A stretch of DNA of 64,000 nucleotides from assembly GCA_963769905.1 (NCBI GenBank), contig CAVYNG010000001.1, positions 248,001 through 312,000 of the forward strand. Direction: 5' to 3'. Of this stretch, positions 16,145-24,727 are shown piece after piece. Both the position numbers and the translations under genes were made by a program. Source of the stretch: Bog-756 sp963769905 (GTDB taxonomy: Bacteria > Actinomycetota > Acidimicrobiia > Acidimicrobiales > RAAP-2). Numbering within the stretch: the stretch's first letter is position 1; every line of letters starts with the position of its first letter. The notes beneath the pieces were generated by a model that did no database searches, had not been told where the DNA came from, and saw only the letters and a program-made list of their open reading frames with translations.

Positions 16145-17695
16145 GTGTCCATTACCCACTCCGTCACCGCTTCGATGACCGCCACGCCCGACCCCACTCG
16201 CCTCCCCGTCGTCGTCGCCGCGGGCCAGTCGATCGAGCGAACCGAGACGGTCACACCGGTCGACCTCCTGGTGCGTGCCTGCGAAGCGGCCCTTGCCGAC
16301 GCGCCCGCGCTTCGCGACCACATCGAGCGGTTGAGCGTCGTCGGCATCATGACCCGCACCGGCCCCGCGCCCGCCTCCGAGCTCGCCGAACGACTCGGGA
16401 TCGAGCCTTCGGTCCGGGAGGTGACCACTGCGGGCGGCAACTCCCCGCAGTGGCTGGTGAACCGCGCCGCCTCGGAGATCGCGGCGGGCGGGCTGTCGGT
16501 CACACTCATCGCCGGAGCCGAGGCCATCCGCTCCGGGCGCGCACGGCACGCGGCGGGCCTTGCCCCTCCTTCGGAGGGCGGCACGGTCGATCCCGAGATC
16601 GGCGACGCCCTCCCCGGGTACGGACCCGCGGAGTCCACGATCGGCCTCGTCGCGCCGGTGCACGTCTATCCGCTGCTCGAGAGCGTCGTCGCCGCGCGCC
16701 AGGGTCACGACGCGCCGGCGCACCGGGGTGCGATGGGAAGGCTCTTCGCCCCCCTCAGCGAGGTCGCCGCAGCCAACCCGTACTCGTGGTTCCCGCAGGC
16801 GTGGAGCCCCGAGGAGATCGCCACCCCCTCGCCGGAGAACCGCGTGGTCTGCGAGCCCTACACCAAGCGCATGTCGGCCTTTCTCGGATCGGACCAGGGC
16901 GCGGCGGTGCTGGTCTGCTCCCTCGCCGCCGCGGAGCGCGCGGGTCTCGCCGGACGCGCGGTCTTTGTCTGGGCCGGGGCCGAAGCGACCGACGTGCGCG
17001 CGCCGAGCGCACGACCCGACCTCGGGCGGTCACCGGGTATCGCCGCCGCCGGAGAGGCACTGTTCGAAGCGGCCCGGGTCGCGGCGGGTCGCCCGCTCGG
17101 CATCGACGACGTCGGGTTGGTCGATCTGTACTCGTGCTTCCCCTCCGCGGTCGAGCTGGCGTGTGACGCCCTCGGGATCGCGGCCGGCGATGCGCGCGGG
17201 CTCACGGTGACCGGCGGGCTCCCCTACTTCGGCGGCCCGGGCAACAACTACACGACCCACGCGATCGCCGCGTTGACCGAGCGTCTCCGTGTCGGGGGTG
17301 ACGGAGCGCAGCTCGGACTGGCCACCGGGCTCGGCTGGTACGTGACCAAGCACGCGCTCGGCCTCTACGGCTCGACTCCGCCACCGGGGGGCTTCTGCCG
17401 TGGCGACACCGAGCAGGCGCAGGCGGCGATCGATGCGACCACGGTCGAGGTCGCACTCGGGGTCGAGGAGGCGACCGGCGCGACCACGGTCGCCGCCACC
17501 GTCGTGCGCGACGGGCAAGGTGGTGCGACCGCGGCCCCGATGATCGTGGCCCTTCCCGACGGACGCCACATGGCGGTCGGGGCCGCCGACGACGACACGG
17601 TTGCCGCCGTCGGCGCACTGGACGTGCCGGGAATGGTCGGAGGTCGCGTGGTCGTGCAGCCTGGCGCCGCGCGCTACCGTCTGGCGACACCGTGA
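16145..17695 (+). CDS. Thiolase-superfamily acetyl-CoA acetyltransferase-like protein
   Basis: 516 residues of the SCP2-thiolase-like group common in actinobacterial acyl-CoA and sterol catabolism. Conserved parts are PVVVAAGQSIERTE near the N-terminus, GGNSPQWLVNRAASEI, and the C-terminal YFGGPGNNYTTHAIA and GLGWYVTKHALGLYG, the latter with a conserved His. The position where thiolases carry the nucleophilic Cys is GGNSPQ here, so a standard Claisen condensation mechanism is doubtful. A C-terminal domain of about 100 residues follows the thiolase fold. The start is uncertain: GTG at 16145 or ATG at 16175. It pairs with the crotonase gene 18 bases downstream. Confidence 0.8.
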   Translation: MSITHSVTASMTATPDPTRLPVVVAAGQSIERTETVTPVDLLVRACEAALADAPALRDHIERLSVVGIMTRTGPAPASELAERLGIEPSVREVTTAGGNSPQWLVNRAASEIAAGGLSVTLIAGAEAIRSGRARHAAGLAPPSEGGTVDPEIGDALPGYGPAESTIGLVAPVHVYPLLESVVAARQGHDAPAHRGAMGRLFAPLSEVAAANPYSWFPQAWSPEEIATPSPENRVVCEPYTKRMSAFLGSDQGAAVLVCSLAAAERAGLAGRAVFVWAGAEATDVRAPSARPDLGRSPGIAAAGEALFEAARVAAGRPLGIDDVGLVDLYSCFPSAVELACDALGIAAGDARGLTVTGGLPYFGGPGNNYTTHAIAALTERLRVGGDGAQLGLATGLGWYVTKHALGLYGSTPPPGGFCRGDTEQAQAAIDATTVEVALGVEEATGATTVAATVVRDGQGGATAAPMIVALPDGRHMAVGAADDDTVAAVGALDVPGMVGGRVVVQPGAARYRLATP

Positions 17696-17713
17696 CGCAC
17701 CGGGGAGACCGCC

Positions 17714-18484
17714 ATGTCCGACATACTCCGTGAACGCAGGGGCAACACCGAAATCCTGACGATCAACCGGCCCGAGGCGCGCAACGCGGTCAACGGCGCC
17801 GTCTCGAGGGCGTTCGCCTCGGCCTTCGACGAGCTCGAAGAGGACGACGGGTGCGCCGTCGTCATCGTGACCGGCGCGGGCGACAAGGCGTTCAGTGCCG
17901 GGATGGACCTGAAGGCGTTCACCGCGGGCGAGGCGGGCGAGATCATGAACGCGAAAGGGGGTTTCGGCGGCATCGCGCAGCGCGACTTCTCGAAGCCACT
18001 CATTGCCGCGGTCAACGGGTCGGCGCTCGCCGGTGGATGCGAGATGATGCTCGCCTGCGACCTGGTGGTCGCGGCAGAGCACGCCACCTTCGGGATCCCG
18101 GAGGTCAAGCGTGGCCTCATGGCCGCGGCGGGCGGATTGATCCGCCTCCCGAAGCGCCTCCCGATGGCGGTCGCGCTCGAGCTCGCTCTCACCGGAGATC
18201 CGATCGACGCGACACGCGCGTTCCAGCTCGGGTTGGTCAACCGAGTCGTGCCGGCCGCGTCCCTCCTCGACGAGGCGCTGGCCCTCGCCGAGGTGATCGC
18301 GGCGAACGCACCCTTGGCGGTACGCACCTCGAAGCGGGTGATGAAGACGGCCGCCGAGCTCCCCGAGGCGGAGGGCTGGGCGATCAACGACAAGGCCGTC
18401 CCGATCGTCTTCGGCTCGTCGGACGCACAGGAGGGCCCGATCGCCTTCGCCGAGAAGCGCAAGCCCAACTGGACCGGCAAGTAG
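17714..18484 (+). CDS. Enoyl-CoA hydratase/isomerase (crotonase) family protein
   Basis: 256-residue crotonase-fold enzyme acting on acyl-CoA thioesters. Oxyanion-hole motifs are FSAGMDLKAF (about 60-70) and NGSALAGGCEMMLACDL (about 100-116). GIPEVKRGLMAAAGG carries a candidate catalytic Glu. GGGGAG lies eight bases before the ATG. With the upstream thiolase-like gene it forms a short acyl-CoA degradation unit; steroid side-chain, fatty-acid or aromatic CoA esters are all possible. It is followed by a CopD-like membrane protein gene that may be co-transcribed. Confidence 0.9.
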   Translation: MSDILRERRGNTEILTINRPEARNAVNGAVSRAFASAFDELEEDDGCAVVIVTGAGDKAFSAGMDLKAFTAGEAGEIMNAKGGFGGIAQRDFSKPLIAAVNGSALAGGCEMMLACDLVVAAEHATFGIPEVKRGLMAAAGGLIRLPKRLPMAVALELALTGDPIDATRAFQLGLVNRVVPAASLLDEALALAEVIAANAPLAVRTSKRVMKTAAELPEAEGWAINDKAVPIVFGSSDAQEGPIAFAEKRKPNWTGK

Positions 18485-18503
18485 GCCTCACCCACCGCCT
18501 CGC

Positions 18504-18932
18504 GTGCTCACCGGCAGCACCGTCCCCTCCCTCGCGTCGGGGCTCGACGGGTTCCGCCTCATCCTCCACGTGCTGGCGGCCGCAGTGTGGGTCGGCGGGC
18601 AGCTCACGGTGGCGGGGCTGCTCCCGACCATCCGTACCTTCGGAGAGGACGCACCGAAGAAGGTGGCGCGTGCGCTCGCCCGGCTGCTCTGGCCGGCCTA
18701 CGCGCTCTTGGTGATCACCGGGTTCTGGAACGTCTCCGCTTTCGACCTGAAGAGCGCGCCGACCGCGTGGAACGTGGTGCTCGGGATCAAGATCGCCGTC
18801 GTCGCCCTGGCCGGTGTCGCGGTCATCCTCCACCAAAGGGCCACCACGCGGACGGCCCTCGCGGTCTGGGGAGCGATCGGCGCGATCGCGACGGTCGTGG
18901 CCCTCTGCCTCGGGGTCTTCCTCGCCGGCTGA
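18504..18932 (+). CDS. CopD-like integral membrane protein
   Basis: A 142-residue protein with four hydrophobic segments (about 17-36, 60-78, 92-110 and 120-140). LHVLAAAVWVGGQL carries the His/Trp signature of the CopD superfamily, whose members include copper-uptake proteins and many uncharacterised single-domain proteins. The conserved His may bind haem or metal. The start is GTG at 18504, 19 bases after the crotonase stop, with no clear ribosome binding site. The copper role is by family only. Confidence 0.7.
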   Translation: MLTGSTVPSLASGLDGFRLILHVLAAAVWVGGQLTVAGLLPTIRTFGEDAPKKVARALARLLWPAYALLVITGFWNVSAFDLKSAPTAWNVVLGIKIAVVALAGVAVILHQRATTRTALAVWGAIGAIATVVALCLGVFLAG

Positions 18933-18952
18933 GACGCCTCGCCGCGGGGCGA

Positions 18953-18996
18953 CCTCTGGTCGGGCCCTGGTCGGCCTCTGGGTGGGCCCTGGTCGG
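18953..18996. repeat. 22-bp tandem duplication upstream of tatA
   Basis: Two adjacent 22-base copies, CCTCTGG(T/G)(C/T)GGGCCCTGGTCGG, at 18953-18974 and 18975-18996, differ at two positions. They lie between the CopD-like gene and the tatA promoter. The GGGCCC cores are self-complementary, so the RNA could fold; function unknown. Confidence 0.6.
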
Positions 18997-19060
18997 TCGC
19001 TCGTCGCAGGGGGCGCATGCAGGTCGGCGCCGCGGTGCGCCACCCCGGCCCGCGCAGGTC

Positions 19061-19066
19061 TAACCT
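19061..19066 (+). promoter_or_regulatory. -10-like box for tatA
   Basis: TAACCT is followed after about 30 bases by an AGGGAGA ribosome binding site and the tatA ATG, giving a conventional leader of roughly 25 bases. Confidence 0.35.
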
Positions 19067-19096
19067 TGGGGCGACCGTCGACAAGGGAGAACGGCC

Positions 19097-19363
19097 ATGC
19101 CCCTCAGCCCGCCAGCAGATCTCTTCGGAGAGCAGGGCATCATCGTCCTGGTCGTCGTCGCGCTCGTCCTGTTCGGATCGACCCAGATCCCCAAGCTCGC
19201 CCGCTCGTTGGGCTCCGCCCAGAAGGAGTTCAAGAAGGGGCTCGAGGAGGGGGGGTCCGAGGAAGGCAAGTCCGGGGCCAAGCCCGCCGAGAACTCGGCC
19301 GCTCCGGCCAGCGGGCCGGTCCAGGCTCAGGGACCAGCAGACGGCAGCACCGGCACCTCCTGA
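19097..19363 (+). CDS. tatA: Sec-independent protein translocase subunit TatA
   Basis: Forms the homo-oligomeric channel of the twin-arginine pathway that exports folded proteins such as the Rieske protein QcrA. It has 88 residues: a short N-terminus, one transmembrane helix (about 13-30, GIIVLVVVALVLFGSTQIPKLA) with the diagnostic FG before the amphipathic helix (LARSLGSAQKEFKKGL), and an acidic/Pro tail. The ribosome binding site AGGGAGA is well placed. tatB and tatC are not in the window. The short length and FGxxxIPKLARSLG match TatA rather than TatB. Confidence 0.9.
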   Translation: MPLSPPADLFGEQGIIVLVVVALVLFGSTQIPKLARSLGSAQKEFKKGLEEGGSEEGKSGAKPAENSAAPASGPVQAQGPADGSTGTS

Positions 19364-19399
19364 TCACGCCGCCGGGCTGATCGCACCGTCAGGAGGGCG

Positions 19400-20070
19400 A
19401 TGAGCGCGGGCCCGACCGGCCCCGGAACGAAGGCGGCCGCGTCCAGACGCTGGGTCCCCTTCTGGGTGCTGCAGGTCACCGAGCTCGCGGTGGCTTTCGT
19501 CTTCGTCGACGTGGCGGTGCACCTCGCCTCGGAGGGCGCGCTCCTCGCGGGTGCGGGGCTCCTCGCGGTGCTGGCGCTCAGCGCGCGCGGCCCTCTCGGG
19601 ATCGTACGGGTGTGCCCGAAGCGGCTCCACGTCCTCGCGGTGGTGGTCGCGTCGGCAGCGATCGCCCTCTCCCCGCTTCTCCCGGTCCTCCGCCCGGACC
19701 TCACGGGGATCGTCGTCGTCGAGTTCGGTGCGATCGGGCTGATCCGCCTCGCGACGCTCACTCGAACCACCGAGCCCGTGCGGCGCGCTGAGCCGGCGGT
19801 GCTGCGCGCGCTGAGCCGGCGGTGCCGCAAAGCGAGCCGGCGGTGGCGCACAGGGAATCGGGCATGGTCGCTGCGGACGCCGGCCGTTCGGTCACCGAGA
19901 AGTCCGGTCGCGCCGCCGCGGCCGCAGCCGTCGCCGTCGCCGGGAAGAGCGCCGTCGAGCGTTACGGACCCGTGGCCGAAGACCAGGCCCGTCGCGCCCT
20001 GCGCGGCGCCGGGCGCTCGGTGGGTCGTGTGCTTCGCCGCGCGTCGCCGCCCGCCGAACCGCCTCGTTGA
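19400..20070 (+). CDS. Predicted membrane protein with an apparent frameshift
   Basis: The frame from ATG 19400 encodes three or four hydrophobic segments (about 18-38, 45-62, 75-95 and 100-118) and then, from about 19802, turns into Arg-rich nonsense overlapping the next gene. A second frame, open from before 19810 to the TGA at 20068-20070, continues with plausible sequence (SVTEKSGRAAAAAAVAVAGK, VAEDQARRALRGAGRSVGR). The switch falls in a repeat: GAGCCGGCGGTG, read as Glu-Pro-Ala-Val, occurs at 19790, 19813 and 19834, spaced 23 and 21 bases. Restoring one base to the first spacer joins both halves into a protein of about 223 residues. It is either a real frameshift or an assembly error. 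No function is recognised. Confidence 0.5.
19783..19845. repeat. Tandem repeat at the frameshift point
   Basis: GCGCGCTGAGCCGGCGGTGC occurs at 19783-19802 and 19806-19825, and a shorter third copy (GAGCCGGCGGTG) at 19834-19845. Periods are 23 and 21 bases, so only the first junction breaks the reading frame. Slippage here would alter the frame of the surrounding membrane-protein gene. Confidence 0.7.
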
Positions 20071-20114
20071 CGGACCGACACTTCACACCGAGAAACCGAC
20101 AGCGGGGGAAGCCC

Positions 20115-21437
20115 ATGCCCGACGAAGAGGACGTGCTCGCGACCGCGGACCGGCTCTGGCGCGGCGAGACCCGCACCACCCGGAATCACGTCACGGCCTC
20201 CCTGGCCGTGAAGCCGAGGGTGGCCGAGGTCGCCGACGGCGTCGCCTTCGTGCCCACCTTCGCCAACGTCTCCGCGATCGACACCGAGGACGGTCTGGTG
20301 CTGGTCGACACCGGGAGTGCCCTCGTCGCCCGCCAGGTGCACACCGCATTGCGATCGTGGACCGCGAGCCGTCTGCACACCGCGGTGTACTCGCACGGTC
20401 ACGTCGACCACGTGTTCGGCGTTCCGGTCTGGGAAGAGGAGGCCGCCGGCCGCGGGTGGCCGGCACCGGTGGTCGTCGCCCACGAGGCACTCCCGGCCCG
20501 CTTCGACCGGTACGTGATGACCGCGGGCTACAACGCGGTCATCAACCGCCGCCAGTTCGCGATCGACTCGCTCGAGTGGCCGACCGAGTACCGCTACCCG
20601 GACCGCACCTACCGCGAGCAGCTCGACCTCGACGTCGGCGGGGTCGCCGGCGTGCTCCACCACGCCCGAGGTGAGACCGACGACCACACCTGGACGTGGT
20701 TCCCCGAGCGCCGGGTGCTCTGCTGCGGCGACCTGTTCATCTGGGCGTCGCCCAACGCGGGCAACCCGCAGAAGGTCCAGCGGTACCCCCTCGAATGGGC
20801 CGACGCCTTGCGCCGGATGCTCGCCCTCTACGACACGCCAGGGGGCGGCCCCGCGGTGCTCCTCCCCGGCCACGGCTACCCGGTGGTCGGCGAGGAGCGG
20901 ATCCGCCAAGCGCTCGACGACACCGCGACGCTCCTCGAGTCGCTCGTCCGACAGACCCTCGAGCTGATGAACGGCGGAGCACGCCTCGACGAGGTGATCC
21001 ACACGGTCCGCGCCCCCGAAGGCCTGCTCGACCGGCCCTACCTCCGGCCGGTCTACGACGAGCCCGAGTTCATCGTGCGGACGATCTGGCGCCTCTACGG
21101 CGGCTGGTGGGACGGCAACCCCGCAACGCTGCAGCCCGCGCCGGAACGCGCGGTCGCGCGGGAGCTCGCCGAGCTGGCCGGTGGGGCGGGGGTGCTCGCG
21201 GAGCGGGCGCTCGCCCTCCTCGATGGGGCGCCTGGCGCCGCACCGGGTGGGGTGCCGGGCCCGGCCGGCGACGCGACGCTCCGCCTGGCGGGGCATCTCG
21301 CCGAGCTCGCCTGGCTGGCGGAACCCGGGGACCGAGCGATCGCGGACGCGCGGCGCCGGGTCTTCACCGCGCGGGCCGACGCGGCGAGCTCCACCATGGC
21401 TCACGGGGTCTTCTCGTGGGCCGCCCGGGAGAGCTGA
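20115..21437 (+). CDS. Alkyl-sulfatase-like metallo-beta-lactamase-fold hydrolase
   Basis: 440 residues, cytoplasmic. The binuclear zinc motif is HGHVDHV (94-100). Characteristic alkyl-sulfatase stretches follow: YNAVINRRQF, GETDDHTWTW and LFIWASPNAGNPQKVQRYP. After these comes the helical dimerisation domain (ELMNGGARLDEVIHTVRAP to GGWWDGNPATLQP). The C-terminal SCP2-like domain of full-length SdsA1/BDS1 enzymes (about 650 residues) is missing, so this is the shorter form. Sulfate-ester hydrolysis is likely; other ester substrates are possible. The ATG at 20115 has GGGGGAAG upstream; a TTG at 20067 would add a leader without homology. A strong hairpin follows the gene. Confidence 0.82.
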   Translation: MPDEEDVLATADRLWRGETRTTRNHVTASLAVKPRVAEVADGVAFVPTFANVSAIDTEDGLVLVDTGSALVARQVHTALRSWTASRLHTAVYSHGHVDHVFGVPVWEEEAAGRGWPAPVVVAHEALPARFDRYVMTAGYNAVINRRQFAIDSLEWPTEYRYPDRTYREQLDLDVGGVAGVLHHARGETDDHTWTWFPERRVLCCGDLFIWASPNAGNPQKVQRYPLEWADALRRMLALYDTPGGGPAVLLPGHGYPVVGEERIRQALDDTATLLESLVRQTLELMNGGARLDEVIHTVRAPEGLLDRPYLRPVYDEPEFIVRTIWRLYGGWWDGNPATLQPAPERAVARELAELAGGAGVLAERALALLDGAPGAAPGGVPGPAGDATLRLAGHLAELAWLAEPGDRAIADARRRVFTARADAASSTMAHGVFSWAARES

Positions 21438-21490
21438 GGGGCCACCCGGGCCGAGGCCCAACCGGGAGTCCCCTCCGGGGGTGCCATCGC

Positions 21491-21515
21491 GGGCGCGAAC
21501 TGGCTGTTCGCGCCC
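21491..21515. terminator. Hairpin after the alkyl-sulfatase-like gene
   Basis: GGGCGCGAAC-tggct-GTTCGCGCCC is a perfect 10-bp stem with a five-base loop, 54 bases after the stop codon and upstream of the ctaC promoter. There is no T-tract, so it is terminator-like in the GC-rich actinobacterial sense; it could also insulate ctaCDF. Confidence 0.6.
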
Positions 21516-21562
21516 TCACACCCCCCTGGGTCCTCAACTTCTAATTTCGGCGCGGACCCCGC

Positions 21563-21568
21563 TAGTGT
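21563..21568 (+). promoter_or_regulatory. -10-like box for leaderless ctaC transcription
   Basis: TAGTGT lies seven bases before the ctaC GTG and no Shine-Dalgarno sequence lies between. This supports a transcript that begins at the start codon and carries ctaC-ctaD-ctaF. Confidence 0.5.
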
Positions 21569-21575
21569 CATCGCC

Positions 21576-22553
21576 GTGAGCCGCCCGAGCGCCGGTCCTG
21601 CGCCTTTGTCGCCCTCGCGCGTCGGTGCCGCAGCCGGAGACCCGAAAGCAGAGCCGGACCGCTCCGCCACTCCCCGCCGTCGTCGGCTCCGCTGGACCGT
21701 CGGGCTCGCCCTCGCGGTCCCGGTCCTGCTCGGAGGGTGCAACTGGTTCCCCGGCTACGGCGCGAGCTCGGGGGCGACCAAGCAGGGCCACGACATCTTC
21801 AAGCTCTACTCGGGAATGATGACGACCGGCATCATCGTCGGCGGCATCGTCGCCCTCCTGATCCTCTGGGCGGTCTTCCGCTACCGGAGGCGCTCCGACG
21901 AGATGCCCCGCCAGTTCCACGAGAACATCATCGTCGAGGTCCTCTACACGACCATCCCGATCATCATCGTGGGCGTGCTCTTCGTGTTCACCGTGATCAC
22001 CGAGAACAACGTCGACGCGACCCAACCGGTCAACGCGACCTTCACCTCGAGCGGCACGCCGGTCGTGAACGTGCGGGTGACCGCATTCCAGTGGGGATGG
22101 CGATTCGACTACCCGCGACTGAACGTCGGAATCGCGGGTGAGACCACCAACGGACCCGAGAACCACGGTCCCCAGATGGTGCTCCCGGTCGGCCAGACGG
22201 TCCAGGTCACCCTCGTCTCGAACGACGTCATCCACGGCTTCTACGTGCGGGACTTCAACTTCAGCCGCTACGCACTCCCCGGCGTGACCAACTACTTCGA
22301 CCTGAACGTGCTCCACGCAGGCACCTACTTCGGCCAGTGCACCCAGATCTGCGGCCTCTACCATTCGGAGATGCTGTTCTCGGTGCGAGCGGTGAGCCCG
22401 AAGGCGTTCAGCGCCTGGGCCAAGAGCGAGGTGGCGGCCGGGAACACCCTGCAGCGATCGGGGACTCCCTCGACCGACATCCCACCGATCCAGACCCACG
22501 TCACGCCGTCGACCCCGAGTCCTCTACCCTCCTCGACGAAGGGTTCCTCATGA
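21576..22553 (+). CDS. ctaC: Cytochrome c oxidase subunit II
   Basis: CuA-bearing subunit of the aa3 terminal oxidase; it takes electrons from the cytochrome c domain of QcrC. 325 residues. A basic N-terminus leads to a lipobox (VPVLLGGC, Cys55), so it is a predicted lipoprotein. Two membrane helices follow (about 83-105 and 120-144) and then the cupredoxin domain, with the CuA ligands in GQCTQICGLYHSEM plus an upstream His (VIHGFYVRDF). All ligands are present. The start is GTG at 21576 with a leaderless-type -10 box. Its stop overlaps the ctaD ATG (ATGA). Confidence 0.95.
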   Translation: MSRPSAGPAPLSPSRVGAAAGDPKAEPDRSATPRRRRLRWTVGLALAVPVLLGGCNWFPGYGASSGATKQGHDIFKLYSGMMTTGIIVGGIVALLILWAVFRYRRRSDEMPRQFHENIIVEVLYTTIPIIIVGVLFVFTVITENNVDATQPVNATFTSSGTPVVNVRVTAFQWGWRFDYPRLNVGIAGETTNGPENHGPQMVLPVGQTVQVTLVSNDVIHGFYVRDFNFSRYALPGVTNYFDLNVLHAGTYFGQCTQICGLYHSEMLFSVRAVSPKAFSAWAKSEVAAGNTLQRSGTPSTDIPPIQTHVTPSTPSPLPSSTKGSS

Positions 22554-24304
22554 CCACCACCGTCGATCGACCGGAGCGGATCGGGCCCGAACCGTCGGGC
22601 CCCGACGGGCACCATCCGGGCCCCGAGCACGCCGAGGGTGAGCACGCGCACCACGAGGGACCGACCGGGATCCTCAACTGGCTGACCTCGACCGATCACA
22701 AAGTGATCGGCAAGAGCTACATGATCACCTCGCTGATCTTGTTCTTCATCGCCGGCATCATGGCCCTCGTCATGCGGGTCCAGCTCGCCGACCCGACCTC
22801 GTCGCTGCTCTCCTTCCAGACCTACAACGAGCTGTTCACCATGCACGGCAGCTTGATGATGTACCTGTTCGCGGGTCCGTTCGCCTTCGGTGGGCTGGCG
22901 AACTACATCTTGCCGTTGCAGGTCGGCGCGCCGGACATGGCCTTCCCCCGTCTCAACGCGCTGTCCTACTGGCTCTACCTCGGCGGGTCGATCGTCATGC
23001 TCTCGGGCTTCCTGGTCGCGGGAGGTGCGGCGAGCTACGGATGGGTCGCCTACGCGCCGCTCTCCAACGCGATCAACTCCCCCGGCGCGGGCGCGGACCT
23101 GTGGTTGATGTCCCTCGCCCTGACCGGCTTCTCGGCCATCTTCACCGGCGTCAACCTCGCCGCGACCACCTTCTACCTGCGCGCCCCCGGTATGACCATG
23201 TTCCGGCTTCCGATCTTCACCTGGAACATGCTGGTGACGGCCATCCTCATCCTCATCGCCTTCCCGGTCTTGTTCGGTGCGGTGGTGATGCTCTTCTGCG
23301 ACCGTCACTTCGGCACACATATCTTCTCGGTCCAGGGCGGAGGGGTACCGGTGTTGTGGCAACACCTCTTCTGGTTCTTCGGCCACCCGGAGGTGTACAT
23401 CCTCGCCTTGCCCTATTTCGGGATGGTGACCGAGATCTTCCCCGCCTTCTCGCGCAAGCCCCTCTTCGGCTACAAGGGCATGGTCTTCGCCACGATGTCG
23501 ATCGCCGCTCTTTCCACCGGCGTGTGGGCACACCACATGTTCACCACCGGCGTGGTCCTGTTGCCGTTCTTCTCGCTGCTCTCGTACCTGATCGCGGTGC
23601 CGACCGGCATCAAGTTCTTCAACTGGATCGGTACCATGTGGGGCGGTCAGCTGAGCTTCCAGACGCCGATGCTGTTCTCCATCGGGTTCCTCTTCGCGTT
23701 CTTGATGGGCGGGGTGACCGGCGTGCTCCTCGCCTCGCCTCCGGTCGACTTCATGACCCATGACACCTACTTCGTGGTCGCCCACTTCCATCAGGTCCTC
23801 ATCGGGACCGCGGTGTTCGCCGGGTTCGCCGGCTTCTATTTCTGGTATCCGAAGATGTTCGGCCGCATGCTGAACGACCGGCTGGGGAAGGCCCACTTCT
23901 GGATTCTCTTCATCGGGTTCTGGCTCACCTTCTTGCCCCAGTACCAGTCGGGGCTCGCCGGCATGCCGAGGCGGGTCGCCTCCTACCTGCCGACCAACGG
24001 GTGGACCACGATGAACGTCCTCTCTACCATCGGCGCGTTCGTCATCGGCGCGTCGTTCCTCTTCTTCCTCGCCAACCTCTGGATCTCCTGGCGCCACCCG
24101 GTGCGGGCCGGCGACAACCCCTGGGACGCCGGCGGGCTCGAGTGGTTCACCACGTCCCCGCCGCCCCACCACAACTACACGTCACTGCCGCCGATCCGGT
24201 CGGAGCGACCCACCTGGGACTACAACCACCCCGAGCACCGCAAGCACCACCGTCGCGGTGCTGAGCCGGAGCCCGAGAAGGAGCCGGTGGGGGCGCCGTC
24301 ATGA
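22550..24304 (+). CDS. ctaD: Cytochrome c oxidase subunit I
   Basis: Catalytic haem a/a3-CuB subunit that reduces O2 to water and pumps protons; 584 residues, 12 transmembrane helices expected. Key motifs: HGSLMMYLF (low-spin haem ligand), WFFGHPEVYILALPYFG (CuB His with the Tyr of the His-Tyr crosslink), GVWAHHMFTTG (CuB His pair) and HDTYFVVAHFHQVL (haem a3 and a ligands). The N-terminal 40 residues are His/Glu-rich and cytoplasmic. The ATG at 22550 overlaps the ctaC stop; the longer open frame upstream is antisense-like and was rejected. The stop overlaps ctaF. Confidence 0.97.
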   Translation: MTTTVDRPERIGPEPSGPDGHHPGPEHAEGEHAHHEGPTGILNWLTSTDHKVIGKSYMITSLILFFIAGIMALVMRVQLADPTSSLLSFQTYNELFTMHGSLMMYLFAGPFAFGGLANYILPLQVGAPDMAFPRLNALSYWLYLGGSIVMLSGFLVAGGAASYGWVAYAPLSNAINSPGAGADLWLMSLALTGFSAIFTGVNLAATTFYLRAPGMTMFRLPIFTWNMLVTAILILIAFPVLFGAVVMLFCDRHFGTHIFSVQGGGVPVLWQHLFWFFGHPEVYILALPYFGMVTEIFPAFSRKPLFGYKGMVFATMSIAALSTGVWAHHMFTTGVVLLPFFSLLSYLIAVPTGIKFFNWIGTMWGGQLSFQTPMLFSIGFLFAFLMGGVTGVLLASPPVDFMTHDTYFVVAHFHQVLIGTAVFAGFAGFYFWYPKMFGRMLNDRLGKAHFWILFIGFWLTFLPQYQSGLAGMPRRVASYLPTNGWTTMNVLSTIGAFVIGASFLFFLANLWISWRHPVRAGDNPWDAGGLEWFTTSPPPHHNYTSLPPIRSERPTWDYNHPEHRKHHRRGAEPEPEKEPVGAPS

Positions 24305-24693
24305 GAGTCGACGGCCTCCTGCTCATCGGCATCGGCGTCTTCTTCGGAGTCATCGCCGGCGTCTACTGGTTCACCAGTTACGAGGACGCGGGGTTCTTGA
24401 TGCTGATCGGCTCCACGCTCCTCGGGCTCTTGCCCGGCTCGTACTACCTCTGGTGGTCGTACAAGCAGAAACCACAGGCCGACGACGACCCCGACGCGAG
24501 CGTTGCCGAAGGGGCCGGGGAGGTCGAGTCGTTCCCCGGATCGAGCATCTGGCCCTTCCTCCTCGGGATGGGTGCGATGTTCGCGGTGCTGACCTTCGTG
24601 TTCGGCCTGTGGATGGCGCCACTCGCCGCGGCGCTCATCGTCTCGGCGGCGGTGGGGGCAACGGTCGAGAGCCGGCGCGGCGGCACGGTCTGA
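24301..24693 (+). CDS. ctaF: Cytochrome c oxidase subunit IV, actinobacterial type
   Basis: A 130-residue membrane subunit with hydrophobic segments at about 4-22, 32-52, 83-102 and 104-118. The N-terminus (RVDGLLLIGIGVFFGVIAGVYWFTSYE) and the LLPGSYYLWW segment match the CtaF family found only with actinobacterial aa3 oxidases. It stabilises the bc1-aa3 supercomplex. ATGA overlap with ctaD. Confidence 0.92.
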   Translation: MRVDGLLLIGIGVFFGVIAGVYWFTSYEDAGFLMLIGSTLLGLLPGSYYLWWSYKQKPQADDDPDASVAEGAGEVESFPGSSIWPFLLGMGAMFAVLTFVFGLWMAPLAAALIVSAAVGATVESRRGGTV

Positions 24694-24727
24694 ACCGCGT
24701 GAGCGCAGGCCGAAGCGAGGGGTGGCG

